Part shown: in pieces, positions 1-7,562 of the stretch
How positions within the stretch are numbered: the first letter of the stretch is position 1
How the letters are laid out: the number at the start of each line of letters is the position of its first letter
Source: an uncultured Christensenellaceae bacterium
GTDB taxonomy: Bacteria > Bacillota > Clostridia > Christensenellales > Pumilibacteraceae
Assembly (NCBI GenBank): GCA_910587455.1
Contig: CAJULK010000021.1
Coordinates: forward strand, 1-20,584
DNA: 20,584 bases
Direction: 5' to 3'
Program-made: the position numbers and the translations under genes
Notes under the pieces: model-generated
Told to the model about the DNA's origin: nothing
Database searches by the model: none
What the model saw: the letters and a program-made list of their open reading frames with translations, nothing else

Positions 1-59
1 GGTAGAGCACCACCTTGGTAAGGTGGAGGTCCCGGGTTCGAATCCCGGTAACAGCTCCA
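1..59 (+). tRNA. tRNA-Thr (anticodon GGU), 5' end outside the window
   Basis: The anticodon stem CCACC/GGTGG (10-14 with 22-26) encloses the loop TTGGTAA with anticodon GGT at 17-19, which reads ACC/ACU threonine codons. The T-arm CCGGG-TTCGAAT-CCCGG follows, then the 3' acceptor strand TAACAGC, discriminator T and an encoded CCA at 57-59. The first part of the tRNA (acceptor 5' strand and part of the D-arm) lies before base 1. A strong terminator follows directly. Confidence 0.95.
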
Positions 60-63
60 TGGT

Positions 64-98
64 AACCCCCCTCTTAACCGCTAAGAGGGGGGTTTCGT
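64..98 (+). terminator. Rho-independent terminator after tRNA-Thr
   Basis: A 13-bp perfect stem (64-76 with 82-94; arms AACCCCCCTCTTA / TAAGAGGGGGGTT) has a 5-nt loop ACCGC and runs into TTTCGTTT. It begins five bases after the tRNA CCA end, so it terminates the tRNA transcript. Confidence 0.9.
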
Positions 99-214
99 TT
101 AACTGATATAATATAAATGCCGAAATAATAAACAAACCCGACCGACAGCCGATGATACGATTATTCCCGATCGCGGAAATCGCGTTCTCGATTTTCAATA
201 TTTAGAGCTTTACG

Positions 215-1312
215 TTATTCTATATCTATCACGACAAACTCCGATTTGGTACCCGTTTTGAATTTCAGTTCCCAATCGGATATGCCCGACGTGACTATAA
301 ACTGCGTATTGTTTCTGCGTTCGTATCCGTATGTTCTGTCGTTCGCTCCGATCCATTCCCCGAAATACGTTATAGGAAACAACTGCCCGCCGTGCGTATG
401 CCCGGACAAAACGAGATCGACTCCTGCTTTCGCTTCCTTTTCGTAATCGTTTGGTTGGTGATCTATGACGATCATAAACTTTTCGCTGTCGAGGCTCGCC
501 ACTATATCCGCAATCTCTGCCCTTGCCTCGCCGCGCTCGGCTTCCGATGCATCCTGCCTGCCGATAATATAAAACTCGTCATTCAGCAATACCGCCTCAT
601 CCTCGAGCACTGTCACGTTGTTTTTTTCGAGCGCCGCAATAAGATCGTCGCCGCTGTAGCCGCGCGAGTCGTAGTAGCCTTTGTCGTGATTGCCGAACGA
701 ATAGTAAACTCCGTATGTCGTTTCAAGCGTTCCGAGCGCCGCACACGCCTTTTCCATATCCGATTTTGTCGTACCGTCGTCGATGAAATCGCCTGCTATG
801 ATAACGACGTCGGGATTTTGATTTTGAATATTTTTTACGTGCAAGGCAAATCCGTCGCCGTCGAACGTCGCGCCGATATGCGAATCGGCAAACATGATGA
901 CGCGCAGTTTGGATATTTCTTTGTCCGTTTCTATTCTATACTGTGTGACCCAAACGTTATGCGCAAGCGCCCAGCCCACTGCCAAATACACTACCGCCGC
1001 AACAAAAGCGGGCGCCGCCGCCCAATAACCGTTAAAACGTTTTTTCCGAATTTTTCCGGCTACGAACATTATAAGATTGCAGACAAGCCAAAACAGAACA
1101 AGCACTATCAAACTGATAACGGCGTTTATATACCCGATCGTCGGCACAAGTATTGCTATAACAATCGCTACGGCAAGAGCTGCGTATATTATGCGCAACC
1201 ATCGCCTGCCCGTCAGCTTCTTCCAAAACGGAAACTTATACACCCGACTTACCAAATATACCAGCCCGCCGACTGCCGCGATTATCACAGCTATTAAAAT
1301 CGCTATCCACAT
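215..1312 (-). CDS. Membrane-anchored calcineurin-like metallophosphoesterase (YkuE/YaeI type)
   Basis: A 365-residue protein with about four N-terminal hydrophobic segments (roughly 3-21, 40-60, 65-85, 98-118) and a C-terminal metallophosphoesterase domain. All metal-binding motifs are present: DSH (D143, H145), GDFIDD (174-179), GNHD (207-210), H285 in IDHQP, and GHTHGGQ (304-310). The family hydrolyses phosphoester or phosphoanhydride bonds with a dimetal centre. Membrane-linked members of the YaeI/YkuE group act on lipid-linked substrates such as UDP-diacylglucosamine, but the substrate here cannot be read from sequence. I chose the start at 1312 because AAAGGAGGAG lies just upstream of this ATG. 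A longer open frame to 1459 has no such site and would add 49 hydrophilic residues. A TTGACA/TACAAT promoter lies upstream. Confidence 0.9.
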   Translation of the reverse strand: MWIAILIAVIIAAVGGLVYLVSRVYKFPFWKKLTGRRWLRIIYAALAVAIVIAILVPTIGYINAVISLIVLVLFWLVCNLIMFVAGKIRKKRFNGYWAAAPAFVAAVVYLAVGWALAHNVWVTQYRIETDKEISKLRVIMFADSHIGATFDGDGFALHVKNIQNQNPDVVIIAGDFIDDGTTKSDMEKACAALGTLETTYGVYYSFGNHDKGYYDSRGYSGDDLIAALEKNNVTVLEDEAVLLNDEFYIIGRQDASEAERGEARAEIADIVASLDSEKFMIVIDHQPNDYEKEAKAGVDLVLSGHTHGGQLFPITYFGEWIGANDRTYGYERRNNTQFIVTSGISDWELKFKTGTKSEFVVIDIE

Positions 1313-1387
1313 TTTATCTCCTCCTTTAGCGTTGCACTCCGCTCGACGACGACAAACGGTCGGGTTCCGTCTTAATAAATTTCGTTC

Positions 1388-1417
1388 ATTGTAATATATA
1401 ACTCCGCAATCTGTCAA
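1388..1417 (-). promoter_or_regulatory. Sigma-A-type promoter of the metallophosphoesterase gene
   Basis: On the minus strand TTGACA (1412-1417) is followed after 18 bp by TACAAT (1388-1393). The gene's start codon is about 75 bp downstream at 1312. Confidence 0.65.
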
Positions 1418-1459
1418 ATAAATTTTCTTTATACCTTTCCATAACGCGCGCTTATACAT

Positions 1460-2061
1460 TTATCTCGCGCACGAAAAATGTTCGCCGATAAATAAAGTAA
1501 AAAATCTTGATTTACTAAACTGTCGGTTTAGTCGAACGTAAGCCCCCGTCAAACTTTTCTTCTCCCGATATTTTTTCGCGAGAGAGCGGCTGCTCGATCG
1601 GCGGATATTCGGTAATCGACGAGCGCCTGCAAAATTATGTTTTTCCTTTTACTCGTATAACGCGCAAACTAATCACACGGCTTTATTTTATGTTCTCGCC
1701 TATATGATTTCTCCAAAAATTTAATATCTGACGCTAATGATTTTCCGTGCCGAAAATATTCGCGATAACTTGCCGCACGCGAAATCTGCGCTTTATAAAA
1801 AATCGCAAAAATCCCGATTTGCCGAACCTACGGTTTAACGGCACGGCAGCGCTCGGTAAAACTTTTTTACTTCATGTAAAATTTCGTCTGAGAACGCCTA
1901 AAACGAATCGTAATACCGCGCTTCCTCCGCTAAACATACGGCTATTCCATAATCTGATTAACACGGTTTTGCATGTTACCCTATCCGAAAACAGTTTCGG
2001 AACAACACGAAATAAAAGTGAATCGATAAAGCGATTGTTCGTTATTGTCCGATTTGTCGGC
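1460..2061. other. Gene-poor stretch with one palindromic repeat copy
   Basis: I see no convincing gene in these 600 bases. A plus-strand open frame of about 119 codons (GTG at 1747) has no ribosome site and an amphipathic-poor, Arg/Asn-rich translation, so it is not called. The stretch contains one copy of the ACTAAAC-palindrome repeat (1500-1532), a possible decayed copy near 1810-1845 (TTTGCCGAACC...GGTTTAACGG), and a small hairpin CCGAAA-ACAG-TTTCGG (1985-2000). Confidence 0.6.
1500..1532 (-). repeat. Palindromic intergenic repeat, copy 1
   Basis: This copy contains the near-palindrome ACTAAACTGTCGGTTTAGT (1514-1532), preceded by AAAAATCTTGATTT. Its flank and core match the reverse complement of copy 3 (13750-13783) over about 33 bases with one difference in the core. 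Copies 2 and 3 lie at 13474-13490 and 13750-13768. Confidence 0.75.
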
Positions 2062-2098
2062 AATATAAAACGCGGAGCAATTCTCCGCGTTTTATATT
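2062..2098 (-). terminator. Terminator downstream of the 2121-3095 gene (possibly bidirectional)
   Basis: A 16-bp perfect stem (2062-2077 with 83-98 of the same line; arms begin AATATAAAACGCGGAG) has a 5-nt loop. On the minus strand the 3' arm ends in a T-rich tract. It lies about 22 bp after the stop codon at 2121. Confidence 0.85.
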
Positions 2099-2120
2099 AT
2101 GATTAACATTTTATATCGTT

Positions 2121-3095
2121 CTATTTCTTTTTTGCTCTGTTTTTTGCATTTACGGCATTTTGAACATAATCGGTATAGCGATGACGCTCGTTTCTTGTAA
2201 GAAGCGCAACATTCATCGCAAACATTATGAGCTTGCCGGCACTGTCTATATCGGTTTCGCCGACGTTCATTGCGACGGGCAGTTCTCCGTCCGACTTTAT
2301 CACATGAAATTGCGACGGAACGTTATTCGGGTCTATGGCGAGTTTTAACACGATTCCGTTCGATTCAAGCGATATACCGGCCTTAAGTTGCTCGCCGAAC
2401 CGAAATTGTTCGTCTTCTTTGGTAATTTTTGCTTTAATGCCCGGATATGACAATATTACGTTCTTTACCGCATTATAAACGCCGTGCACCGACTTATCGG
2501 CTATTATTCTGTCTATGAACGGCTTTTGCGTTTTAGGCTTCGACTGTTTTTCTGTCTGTTTTGCGGGTTTTTCTGTCTGCGCCGCTGCTTCCGATTTTTG
2601 TTTCGGGGCTGCCGATTTAGGCTTCTGTTTGGATTCAGTCGTCTTTTGCGGCGATTTCGCGACTTTTTCGGTCGGTTTTTCGGTGGGTGCTTCTGCGTTT
2701 TCCGTTTGAGACTCCGTCTGAACCGTTTCTTTCGCCTGTTCCCGTTCTTGTCCGCCCGAATTTTCTACGATCGGTTCTTCGACGGCAATACTATCTTCCG
2801 CTACTTTCCGATCTTCTTCGGTAGGCAATTCGTCGCTCTCTTTTACTTCGTTTTCTGCGGTCGGTTGCTCCGCCGAGTTCTCTTGCTCGTTCAAATCGTT
2901 TTTAGGTTCCGTCGATACGAGCTCGGTTCGATCGTCCGTCTTTTCGTTTTGCTCGCGCTTTTTCTTGCGTTTTCCCGATACGACTATATACACGGCAAGC
3001 GCCGCAAAAATCAGGATCAAAAACAAAACGCCTACAACGTAATACCAAGGACTGCCCGAGTCGGTAAACGGATTTACCGCTGAAAAATTCAACAT
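2121..3095 (-). CDS. Membrane-anchored protein with charged linker and conserved C-terminal domain, function unknown
   Basis: 324 residues in three parts. There is a single transmembrane helix near residues 18-40 followed by a KRKKKR stop-transfer stretch. A long low-complexity Glu/Lys/Gln/Thr/Pro-rich linker covers about 45-190 and is probably disordered. A folded region of about 115 residues (195-310) contains YPGIKAKITKEDEQFRFG and LKLAIDPNNVPSQFHV. That last region is reminiscent of a domain common in clostridial proteins of unknown role (pattern: KN-ilsypgvK-ri-...-FrfG-..-lal-lDP). This is recognition from memory, not a database match. The likely topology is a short outside N-terminus, one helix, and the linker plus domain in the cytoplasm. 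The gene has its own promoter and an AAGGAG site, and it lies 59 bp after smpB. I cannot assign a function. Confidence 0.85.
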   Translation of the reverse strand: MLNFSAVNPFTDSGSPWYYVVGVLFLILIFAALAVYIVVSGKRKKKREQNEKTDDRTELVSTEPKNDLNEQENSAEQPTAENEVKESDELPTEEDRKVAEDSIAVEEPIVENSGGQEREQAKETVQTESQTENAEAPTEKPTEKVAKSPQKTTESKQKPKSAAPKQKSEAAAQTEKPAKQTEKQSKPKTQKPFIDRIIADKSVHGVYNAVKNVILSYPGIKAKITKEDEQFRFGEQLKAGISLESNGIVLKLAIDPNNVPSQFHVIKSDGELPVAMNVGETDIDSAGKLIMFAMNVALLTRNERHRYTDYVQNAVNAKNRAKKK

Positions 3096-3115
3096 ATTAT
3101 TATCTCCTTTTCGAA

Positions 3116-3144
3116 ATTATACTAAATTTCGATGTCCGTGTCAA
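3116..3144 (-). promoter_or_regulatory. Consensus sigma-A promoter of the 2121-3095 gene
   Basis: Minus strand TTGACA (3139-3144), 17-bp spacer, TATAAT (3116-3121), then AAGGAG and ATG at 3095. It starts just after the smpB stop, so this gene can be expressed independently of the mnmE-smpB pair. Confidence 0.85.
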
Positions 3145-3154
3145 GCGTACTCCA

Positions 3155-3658
3155 TCAATATCCGCTCAGCTCACGCGCTGCGGTACGGTTGATATCGCGT
3201 TCTTTTATAACCTGCTTTTTCTCGTAATTCTTCTTTCCTTTTGCGAGCGCGATTTCTATTTTTACGAATCTTCCCTTAAAATATATTTTTACGGGCACGA
3301 TAGTAAATCCTTTTTCCTGCGCCTTGGAAGCAAGCCGTGACAACTGCGTTTTGTGCAAAAGCAGTCTTCTCGACCGCCGCGGATCGGGTGCGAACGCGCC
3401 GACTTTGGCATACGGAGTTATCTGACAATTTTTAAGCTCGAGATTGCCGTTTTCGACATGGCAAAAGCTGTCCCTGAGCGAAACGTCGCCTTTTTTGACC
3501 GACTTTACTTCCGAGCCTTCGAGCGCTATCCCCGCTTCGAAAGTTTCCACGAAAAAATAATCGAAAACGGCTTTCTTGTTCACCGCTACGGTTACGTTAG
3601 TCGGCTTTGCCTTGGCAACCGCCGCTTTTTTTGTTTTTCGTTCAACCTTGCTTTTCAT
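3155..3658 (-). CDS. smpB: SsrA-binding protein SmpB
   Basis: 167 residues. SmpB binds tmRNA and the ribosome for trans-translation, which rescues ribosomes stalled on mRNAs lacking a stop codon. The family core is clear: VNKKAVFDYFFVETFEAGI (about 25-44), LEGSEVKSVKKGDVSLRDSF, the IKIEIALAKGKKNYEKK-type region with the conserved GKK-YDKR-like segment, and a basic C-terminal tail. It carries a Lys/Ala-rich N-terminal extension of about 23 residues before the usual start of the core, with no alternative Met downstream. The start lies one base after the mnmE stop codon (3660-3662), so the two genes are almost certainly cotranscribed and translationally coupled. I did not see the partner tmRNA gene (ssrA) in this window. 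Confidence 0.95.
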   Translation of the reverse strand: MKSKVERKTKKAAVAKAKPTNVTVAVNKKAVFDYFFVETFEAGIALEGSEVKSVKKGDVSLRDSFCHVENGNLELKNCQITPYAKVGAFAPDPRRSRRLLLHKTQLSRLASKAQEKGFTIVPVKIYFKGRFVKIEIALAKGKKNYEKKQVIKERDINRTAARELSGY

Positions 3659-3659
3659 G

Positions 3660-4994
3660 TTATTTACCCACGCAGAACCGATCGAACACCGATTCTATAA
3701 TTTTTTCGTCCGCTTGTTCGCCGTACAATTCCGATATTGCCGAATATGCGTCGAACAATAGCGCCGAAACTATTTCCAACCCGAAGGCACTGTCAAGTTC
3801 GTTTTTTGCATCTTTGCAGCGTTCGAAACACCGCATCGCACATTCGTACTGCCTGTGATTGCAAATTCCACCGCAGTCATTGGGGCACAGATCGAACAGT
3901 TTTTGCTTTAATGCCGTTATATTGACGTTATTTTTTGCGCTCACTTCCAAAACACCGTTCGTTTCGGCACGTCTGTAATTTGTTCCGACATCCTTATTTA
4001 CGTCGCATTTGTTTTTTATTACAACGGATTCTCCGTTTGTCGCTACTTCCGACTTTGTGCCACTTTCGTCCGCAGTAACATACACGACGGCATCTGCGGT
4101 TTGCGCCGCTTTCTTTGCACGCTCCACGCCTATTTTTTCTACGGCGTCTGTCGTTTCCGTAATCCCCGCAGTATCGATTATTACAAACTTCTTATCTTTA
4201 TAAACATAATTTCCGTCCAATATGTCTCTCGTCGTTCCCGCAATATCCGTAACTATCGCTCTATCGCTTTGCGTAAGACAATTGAGCAACGTCGATTTTC
4301 CCACATTAGGCTCGCCTATTAGCGCTATTCTGAACCCGTCGTTTATGATCCTTCCGCCGGCAAACTTTTCTATCTCGCTGTTCAATTTTTCTATACAAAC
4401 GTCTACGGATTTATACACGTCGTCTACCAAAGCAGTGTCTATTTCGTTTTCTTCAAGTTCGTCACCGTAATGAAGCACCGCTTCTATGGAACTCAAAGCC
4501 TTATTCAAAATATTTTTCACTTGCGAAAATTCGTCATAGCCGCCGTCGTAACGCTTGTTTCCGTAAACGAGCTGCTCCGCTGTCTGTGCGTCGATAACGT
4601 CCGCAAGCGCCTCGCATTGCATAAGGTCTAACTTACCGTTCAAAAATGCTCGTTTTGTGAACTCACCTTTTTCAGCCGCAAATGCTCCGGCGTTTATAAG
4701 CGTTTTTATTATACCGTCGCAAATCACCGTATTTCCGTGCGGATAAAGCTCTACCGTATCTTCACCGGTATACGACTTAGGCGATTCGAAACATGTCGCC
4801 ATAAGACGCTCATTGAACTTTTCCGTCTTAAACACGTTGACCGCTATCTTTCCGACTTCGAGACGCCGTGACAAAAAGCGGCCGACAAGGTCTATACTTC
4901 CCTTTCCGCTTATTCTTATCACCGCAACAGCCGATCTGCCGTACGGCGTCGCAAGCGCGACAATTATTCTGTTGTTTTGTTCGATTCTGTTCAT
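3660..4994 (-). CDS. mnmE: tRNA uridine-5-carboxymethylaminomethyl modification GTPase MnmE
   Basis: 444 residues, slightly shorter than the usual 450-460. MnmE works with MnmG to modify the wobble uridine (U34) of certain tRNAs, using GTP and a folate one-carbon unit. The N-terminal folate-binding dimerisation domain starts with the typical IVALATPYGRSAVAVIRISG. A helical domain follows, with an inserted Ras-like G domain: G1 GEPNVGKS (227-234), G2 TTRD (254-257), G3 DTAG (274-277), G4 NKCD (328-331). The protein ends in FCVGK, matching the conserved C-terminal FCIGK whose Cys is needed for activity. No clear Shine-Dalgarno site precedes the ATG. The partner gene mnmG, commonly adjacent, is not in the window. 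Confidence 0.97.
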   Translation of the reverse strand: MNRIEQNNRIIVALATPYGRSAVAVIRISGKGSIDLVGRFLSRRLEVGKIAVNVFKTEKFNERLMATCFESPKSYTGEDTVELYPHGNTVICDGIIKTLINAGAFAAEKGEFTKRAFLNGKLDLMQCEALADVIDAQTAEQLVYGNKRYDGGYDEFSQVKNILNKALSSIEAVLHYGDELEENEIDTALVDDVYKSVDVCIEKLNSEIEKFAGGRIINDGFRIALIGEPNVGKSTLLNCLTQSDRAIVTDIAGTTRDILDGNYVYKDKKFVIIDTAGITETTDAVEKIGVERAKKAAQTADAVVYVTADESGTKSEVATNGESVVIKNKCDVNKDVGTNYRRAETNGVLEVSAKNNVNITALKQKLFDLCPNDCGGICNHRQYECAMRCFERCKDAKNELDSAFGLEIVSALLFDAYSAISELYGEQADEKIIESVFDRFCVGK

Positions 4995-5294
4995 AAGTTT
5001 TATACAATTTGTTTATAACCGATGGTTTTATTGTTTTTATATAATATTTTTGCTTCGGTTTTTTGTTTTTTATTTTTCTGCCTTGTGCGTTTCTTTTGTC
5101 TTTTGTGCATTTGTTTTTATTTCCGACCGAGTTTTTGTTCAATCTCGCGCCACAGTGTTTAGTGGTTTTTTTGATTCTATAGTTAAATAGCCACTATATA
5201 TTGTTTTATCGGAATGTTATACACATTTATACACCGTTTAACATTACATACTATATAAAATATATTATAAACACAACACAAAACCGCCTGACCG
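4995..5294. other. AT-rich intergenic region between rsmG and mnmE
   Basis: These 300 bases hold no credible gene; the overlapping open frames are Lys/Asn/Tyr-biased and lack ribosome sites. The stretch is strongly AT-rich and T-rich on the plus strand. It contains two tandem DnaA-box-like 9-mers (5217-5235), two one-mismatch boxes (TTATAAACA at 5265-5273 on + and at 5010-5018 on -), and long A/T runs at 5250-5270. It must also hold the mnmE promoter, which I could not place with confidence. Confidence 0.6.
5217..5235 (+). promoter_or_regulatory. Two tandem DnaA-box-like 9-mers
   Basis: TTATACACA (5217-5225) matches the DnaA box TTATNCACA exactly. TTATACACC (5227-5235) differs only at the last base. 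They are in the same orientation, one helical turn apart, next to a very AT-rich tract. By chance alone about one exact box is expected in a window this size, so the tandem arrangement and the rsmG/mnmE context carry the argument. Confidence 0.4.
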
Positions 5295-5945
5295 TTATTT
5301 TTTTTCGTATATAAACAACCGCCTGTGTATATCCGTTTCGGGAAGATCGTAATCGATAACGGACTCGAGAGACAGCGAGTATTTGGTAACTGTTTTCTCG
5401 CTCGCTTCATTGTCGTTTTGCGTTCTGTACAGAATGACTTTTCCGTGCGGTTTGGCAAGCGGAGCGCAGAAAGATAACGCGGTATCTATATCTGCGAGCG
5501 CTCTTGCGCAGACTGTATCGAACCGTTTTTCGGTTTTTGATAGAACTTCCGCTCTCGAGTATTCGGGGCGGACGTTTTTTATGCCTAGTTCGGCAACGGC
5601 GCGTTTTATTAAAGCGAGCTTTTTTCCTACGCTGTCCAAGCCGGTGAAATCAAGTTTTGTCGTGATAGCGAGCGGAAGCGTTGGAAATCCGCCGCCGCAA
5701 CCGACGTCGCAGCAAGAACCGAAAAAGTATTCGCTCGGGTATACGCTGTCGAGATAGTGTTTTACGTATACGTCGTCTACGGTACGAAGCGCGGATATAT
5801 TTACTGCCGAGTTTACTTCGAAGTACAGCGCTGTCAGGCGGTCGAAAGTATTTATGAGCGATAGATCTTCGAATTTCGATTTGATATAGTCGGCGAATAC
5901 TCGTCTGCCGAATGACGATTCGAGTTCGGAATTAAGGTTTTCCAT
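5295..5945 (-). CDS. rsmG: 16S rRNA (guanine527-N7)-methyltransferase RsmG
   Basis: 216 residues, normal for the family (about 210-240). RsmG (GidB) uses S-adenosylmethionine to methylate G527 of 16S rRNA. Family signatures seen: NISALRT with KHYLDSV (about 49-68), the SAM-binding loop DVGCGGGFP (80-88; usually DIGSGAGFP), LDSVGKKLALI, a SRAE segment, and DTVCARALAD. The ATG overlaps the degV stop by one base (TAATG on the minus strand), so the two are translationally coupled. It is the last gene of the leftward run that starts at 9152. rsmG is usually an origin-neighbouring gene with mnmG/mnmE and parAB; here it sits near mnmE and parB but mnmG and parA are absent. Confidence 0.95.
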   Translation of the reverse strand: MENLNSELESSFGRRVFADYIKSKFEDLSLINTFDRLTALYFEVNSAVNISALRTVDDVYVKHYLDSVYPSEYFFGSCCDVGCGGGFPTLPLAITTKLDFTGLDSVGKKLALIKRAVAELGIKNVRPEYSRAEVLSKTEKRFDTVCARALADIDTALSFCAPLAKPHGKVILYRTQNDNEASEKTVTKYSLSLESVIDYDLPETDIHRRLFIYEKK

Positions 5946-6805
5946 TATTTACGACCGTCGTTTAAGTAAAGAATACCGAGAGTGCTTTTGCCGCAGTGGC
6001 TGGTTATCGTTGCGCCGGCTATTGTTTCTATGATGTTTTCACGAGCGAAACCGTAGTCGATGAGTTTTTTCCGAACGGCGTCAACCGTTTCATGTTCGGC
6101 ATAGGTATGAGTGATAAAGACACGCGAAGTATCTGGAGTATCGAATTTTTCGAGCACTGCGTCCACATATTTGAGAATATTTTTGGAAAAACTGCCCATG
6201 AATTTTTTTACGACGGTAATCTTTCCGTCGATCATCTGAAGCATGGGCTTTATTGAAAACGCTTTTCCGAAAAACGCCGCAAGACCGCTGCATCTGCCGC
6301 CTTTGTATAAAAAATCGAGTGTGTTTACCACAAAAGACGCTTGAACGGATGATTTGCGTGTTTCGAGCGTTTCGGCTATTGTTTTTGCGTCCGCGCCGTT
6401 ATCGCGCATATCCGCAGCGGCGAGTGCGAGTAGTCCCGTTCCCGAAGAAAGCGATCTCCCGTCTACAACGTAAACGTCGTCGAGCCGTTCGGAAGCGGAT
6501 TTTGCGAATTCATAAGTGGAGGATATTTGCGACGAAATAGCGATGTGAACGACCGCAAAGCCGTCGTCGGTGTACGATTTGAAGTAATCGTAAAAATCTT
6601 CGGACGAACGTGCGGCTGTTTTAGGAAGAACTTTATGATTTTCGAAGTAATCGAAAATCATTTTAGGATCTATGTCAACGTCGTCGAGATATTGAGTGTC
6701 CCCGAGCATTACGAAAAGCGGAAACTCGCCAATGTCGCGAGTTTTGAAAAGCTCGTTAAGATCCGATGCGCTGTCTGTAGTGATTTTGACTTTTTTGGAT
6801 TGCAT
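5945..6805 (-). CDS. DegV family fatty-acid-binding protein
   Basis: 286 residues, the usual DegV length. These two-domain proteins bind a fatty acid. In Bacillota some act as the FakB subunit, presenting fatty acids to the FakA kinase for incorporation into phospholipid. Signatures: KITTDSASDL near the N-terminus (7-16), SSQISSTYE (91-99; family SS.lSGTyqsA), LDFLYKGGR (163-171) and SIKPMLQMIDGKI (184-196). The usual 'TSQPS' loop is replaced by KTAARSSEDF (62-71). A good ribosome site (GGGGTGA) precedes the ATG. It lies 16 bp after the signal-peptidase gene and overlaps rsmG by one base. Whether it works as FakB cannot be told, as no fakA is in the window. Confidence 0.92.
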   Translation of the reverse strand: MQSKKVKITTDSASDLNELFKTRDIGEFPLFVMLGDTQYLDDVDIDPKMIFDYFENHKVLPKTAARSSEDFYDYFKSYTDDGFAVVHIAISSQISSTYEFAKSASERLDDVYVVDGRSLSSGTGLLALAAADMRDNGADAKTIAETLETRKSSVQASFVVNTLDFLYKGGRCSGLAAFFGKAFSIKPMLQMIDGKITVVKKFMGSFSKNILKYVDAVLEKFDTPDTSRVFITHTYAEHETVDAVRKKLIDYGFARENIIETIAGATITSHCGKSTLGILYLNDGRK

Positions 6806-6821
6806 GATTCACCCCGTTACG

Positions 6822-7559
6822 TCATGCGATCGCATTGTCGCCGACGTTGAATAATATCTTTAATATTTTATCGGCAAATGTGCCGGGATCTACTACCGTA
6901 AGCATTTTTCCCGTCAATTGCGACAGCTTGCCGCATCCGTTTTTGCGCGAATCGAGCGAAACGTTGCGGTTGTCGCCGAGATAGTAAAACTCATTTTCGG
7001 GAACGAGTACCGAATGTGAAAGTATGAGATTTTTGAGTGTTTCTTCGTTCGACCCTGCCGCATAGTCCTCGGAAATATCAATAGAAGTCAGGTTCGGGTA
7101 ATAGTTGGTAAGGAGTTCATGTATGTTTCTGTATTCCATCCGCTCTTTTATATACGGTTCGTCTGTAGGTGAAAACGTAGTTTCGCCGCTTTTCATGATA
7201 TAAAGATCCATATAGCGGCGGTCGGTCGGCGATATCATGAAAATAATTCTGTCGCCTTCCGTCGCAACGACGCGCTTGATGATTATGTGCGGTTCGTCGC
7301 TTTCCGATATATCGAGAGTTACGATATCCCCGCGCGTAAACGAATAACCTCTGCGCATCATCAGGCAGCTCTGCTTGTCGAATATGCTGTTTTCCATGCT
7401 TTGCCCCGAAATAGGCGTATACGAAAATAACAGAAAAAATAAGAATACTGCCAATAATAATATTATTAAAATATACATAAGTGCAAGCGAAAGTATTTGC
7501 GTAAACGTTCGCTTTTGCGCTTTTAGCAGCAATTCGCCTGTATTAAGCGGGTCTGCCAT
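6822..7559 (-). CDS. Type I signal peptidase (S26 family)
   Basis: 245 residues with one strong N-terminal transmembrane helix (about 22-46). The catalytic domain carries the standard motifs: SGQSM (51-55, nucleophile S54), HIIIKRVVATEGD (91-103, general base K95), and YLGDNRNVSLDSRKNG (193-208). Type I signal peptidases cleave signal peptides from exported preproteins on the outer face of the membrane. Between the lysine box and the GDNR box there is a longer than usual insert (about 105-185), rich in Tyr, Glu and Asn. The gene starts 3 bp after the stop of the hydrolase-like gene and precedes degV by 16 bp, so it sits in an operon. The general housekeeping LepB role is likely but another, specialised peptidase may exist elsewhere. 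Confidence 0.9.
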   Translation of the reverse strand: MADPLNTGELLLKAQKRTFTQILSLALMYILIILLLAVFLFFLLFSYTPISGQSMENSIFDKQSCLMMRRGYSFTRGDIVTLDISESDEPHIIIKRVVATEGDRIIFMISPTDRRYMDLYIMKSGETTFSPTDEPYIKERMEYRNIHELLTNYYPNLTSIDISEDYAAGSNEETLKNLILSHSVLVPENEFYYLGDNRNVSLDSRKNGCGKLSQLTGKMLTVVDPGTFADKILKILFNVGDNAIA

Positions 7560-7562
7560 GCG

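Noticed and set aside
392..1297. Long plus-strand open frame of about 300 codons
   Set aside because: It lies fully antisense to the metallophosphoesterase, whose motifs are intact; the translation is rich in Arg, His, Tyr and Cys and has no ribosome site.
1747..2106. Plus-strand open frame of 119 codons in the gene-poor stretch
   Set aside because: GTG start without ribosome site, no recognisable motif, and it runs through the terminator hairpin at 2062-2098.
3096..3154. tmRNA (ssrA) gene expected near smpB
   Set aside because: The gap is only 59 bp and holds a promoter; no tmRNA-like ends or tag sequence were seen elsewhere in the window.
4828..5142. Minus-strand open frame of 104 codons covering the rsmG-mnmE gap
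   Set aside because: Lys/Asn/Gln-biased translation typical of AT-rich non-coding DNA, and it overlaps the 5' part of mnmE.
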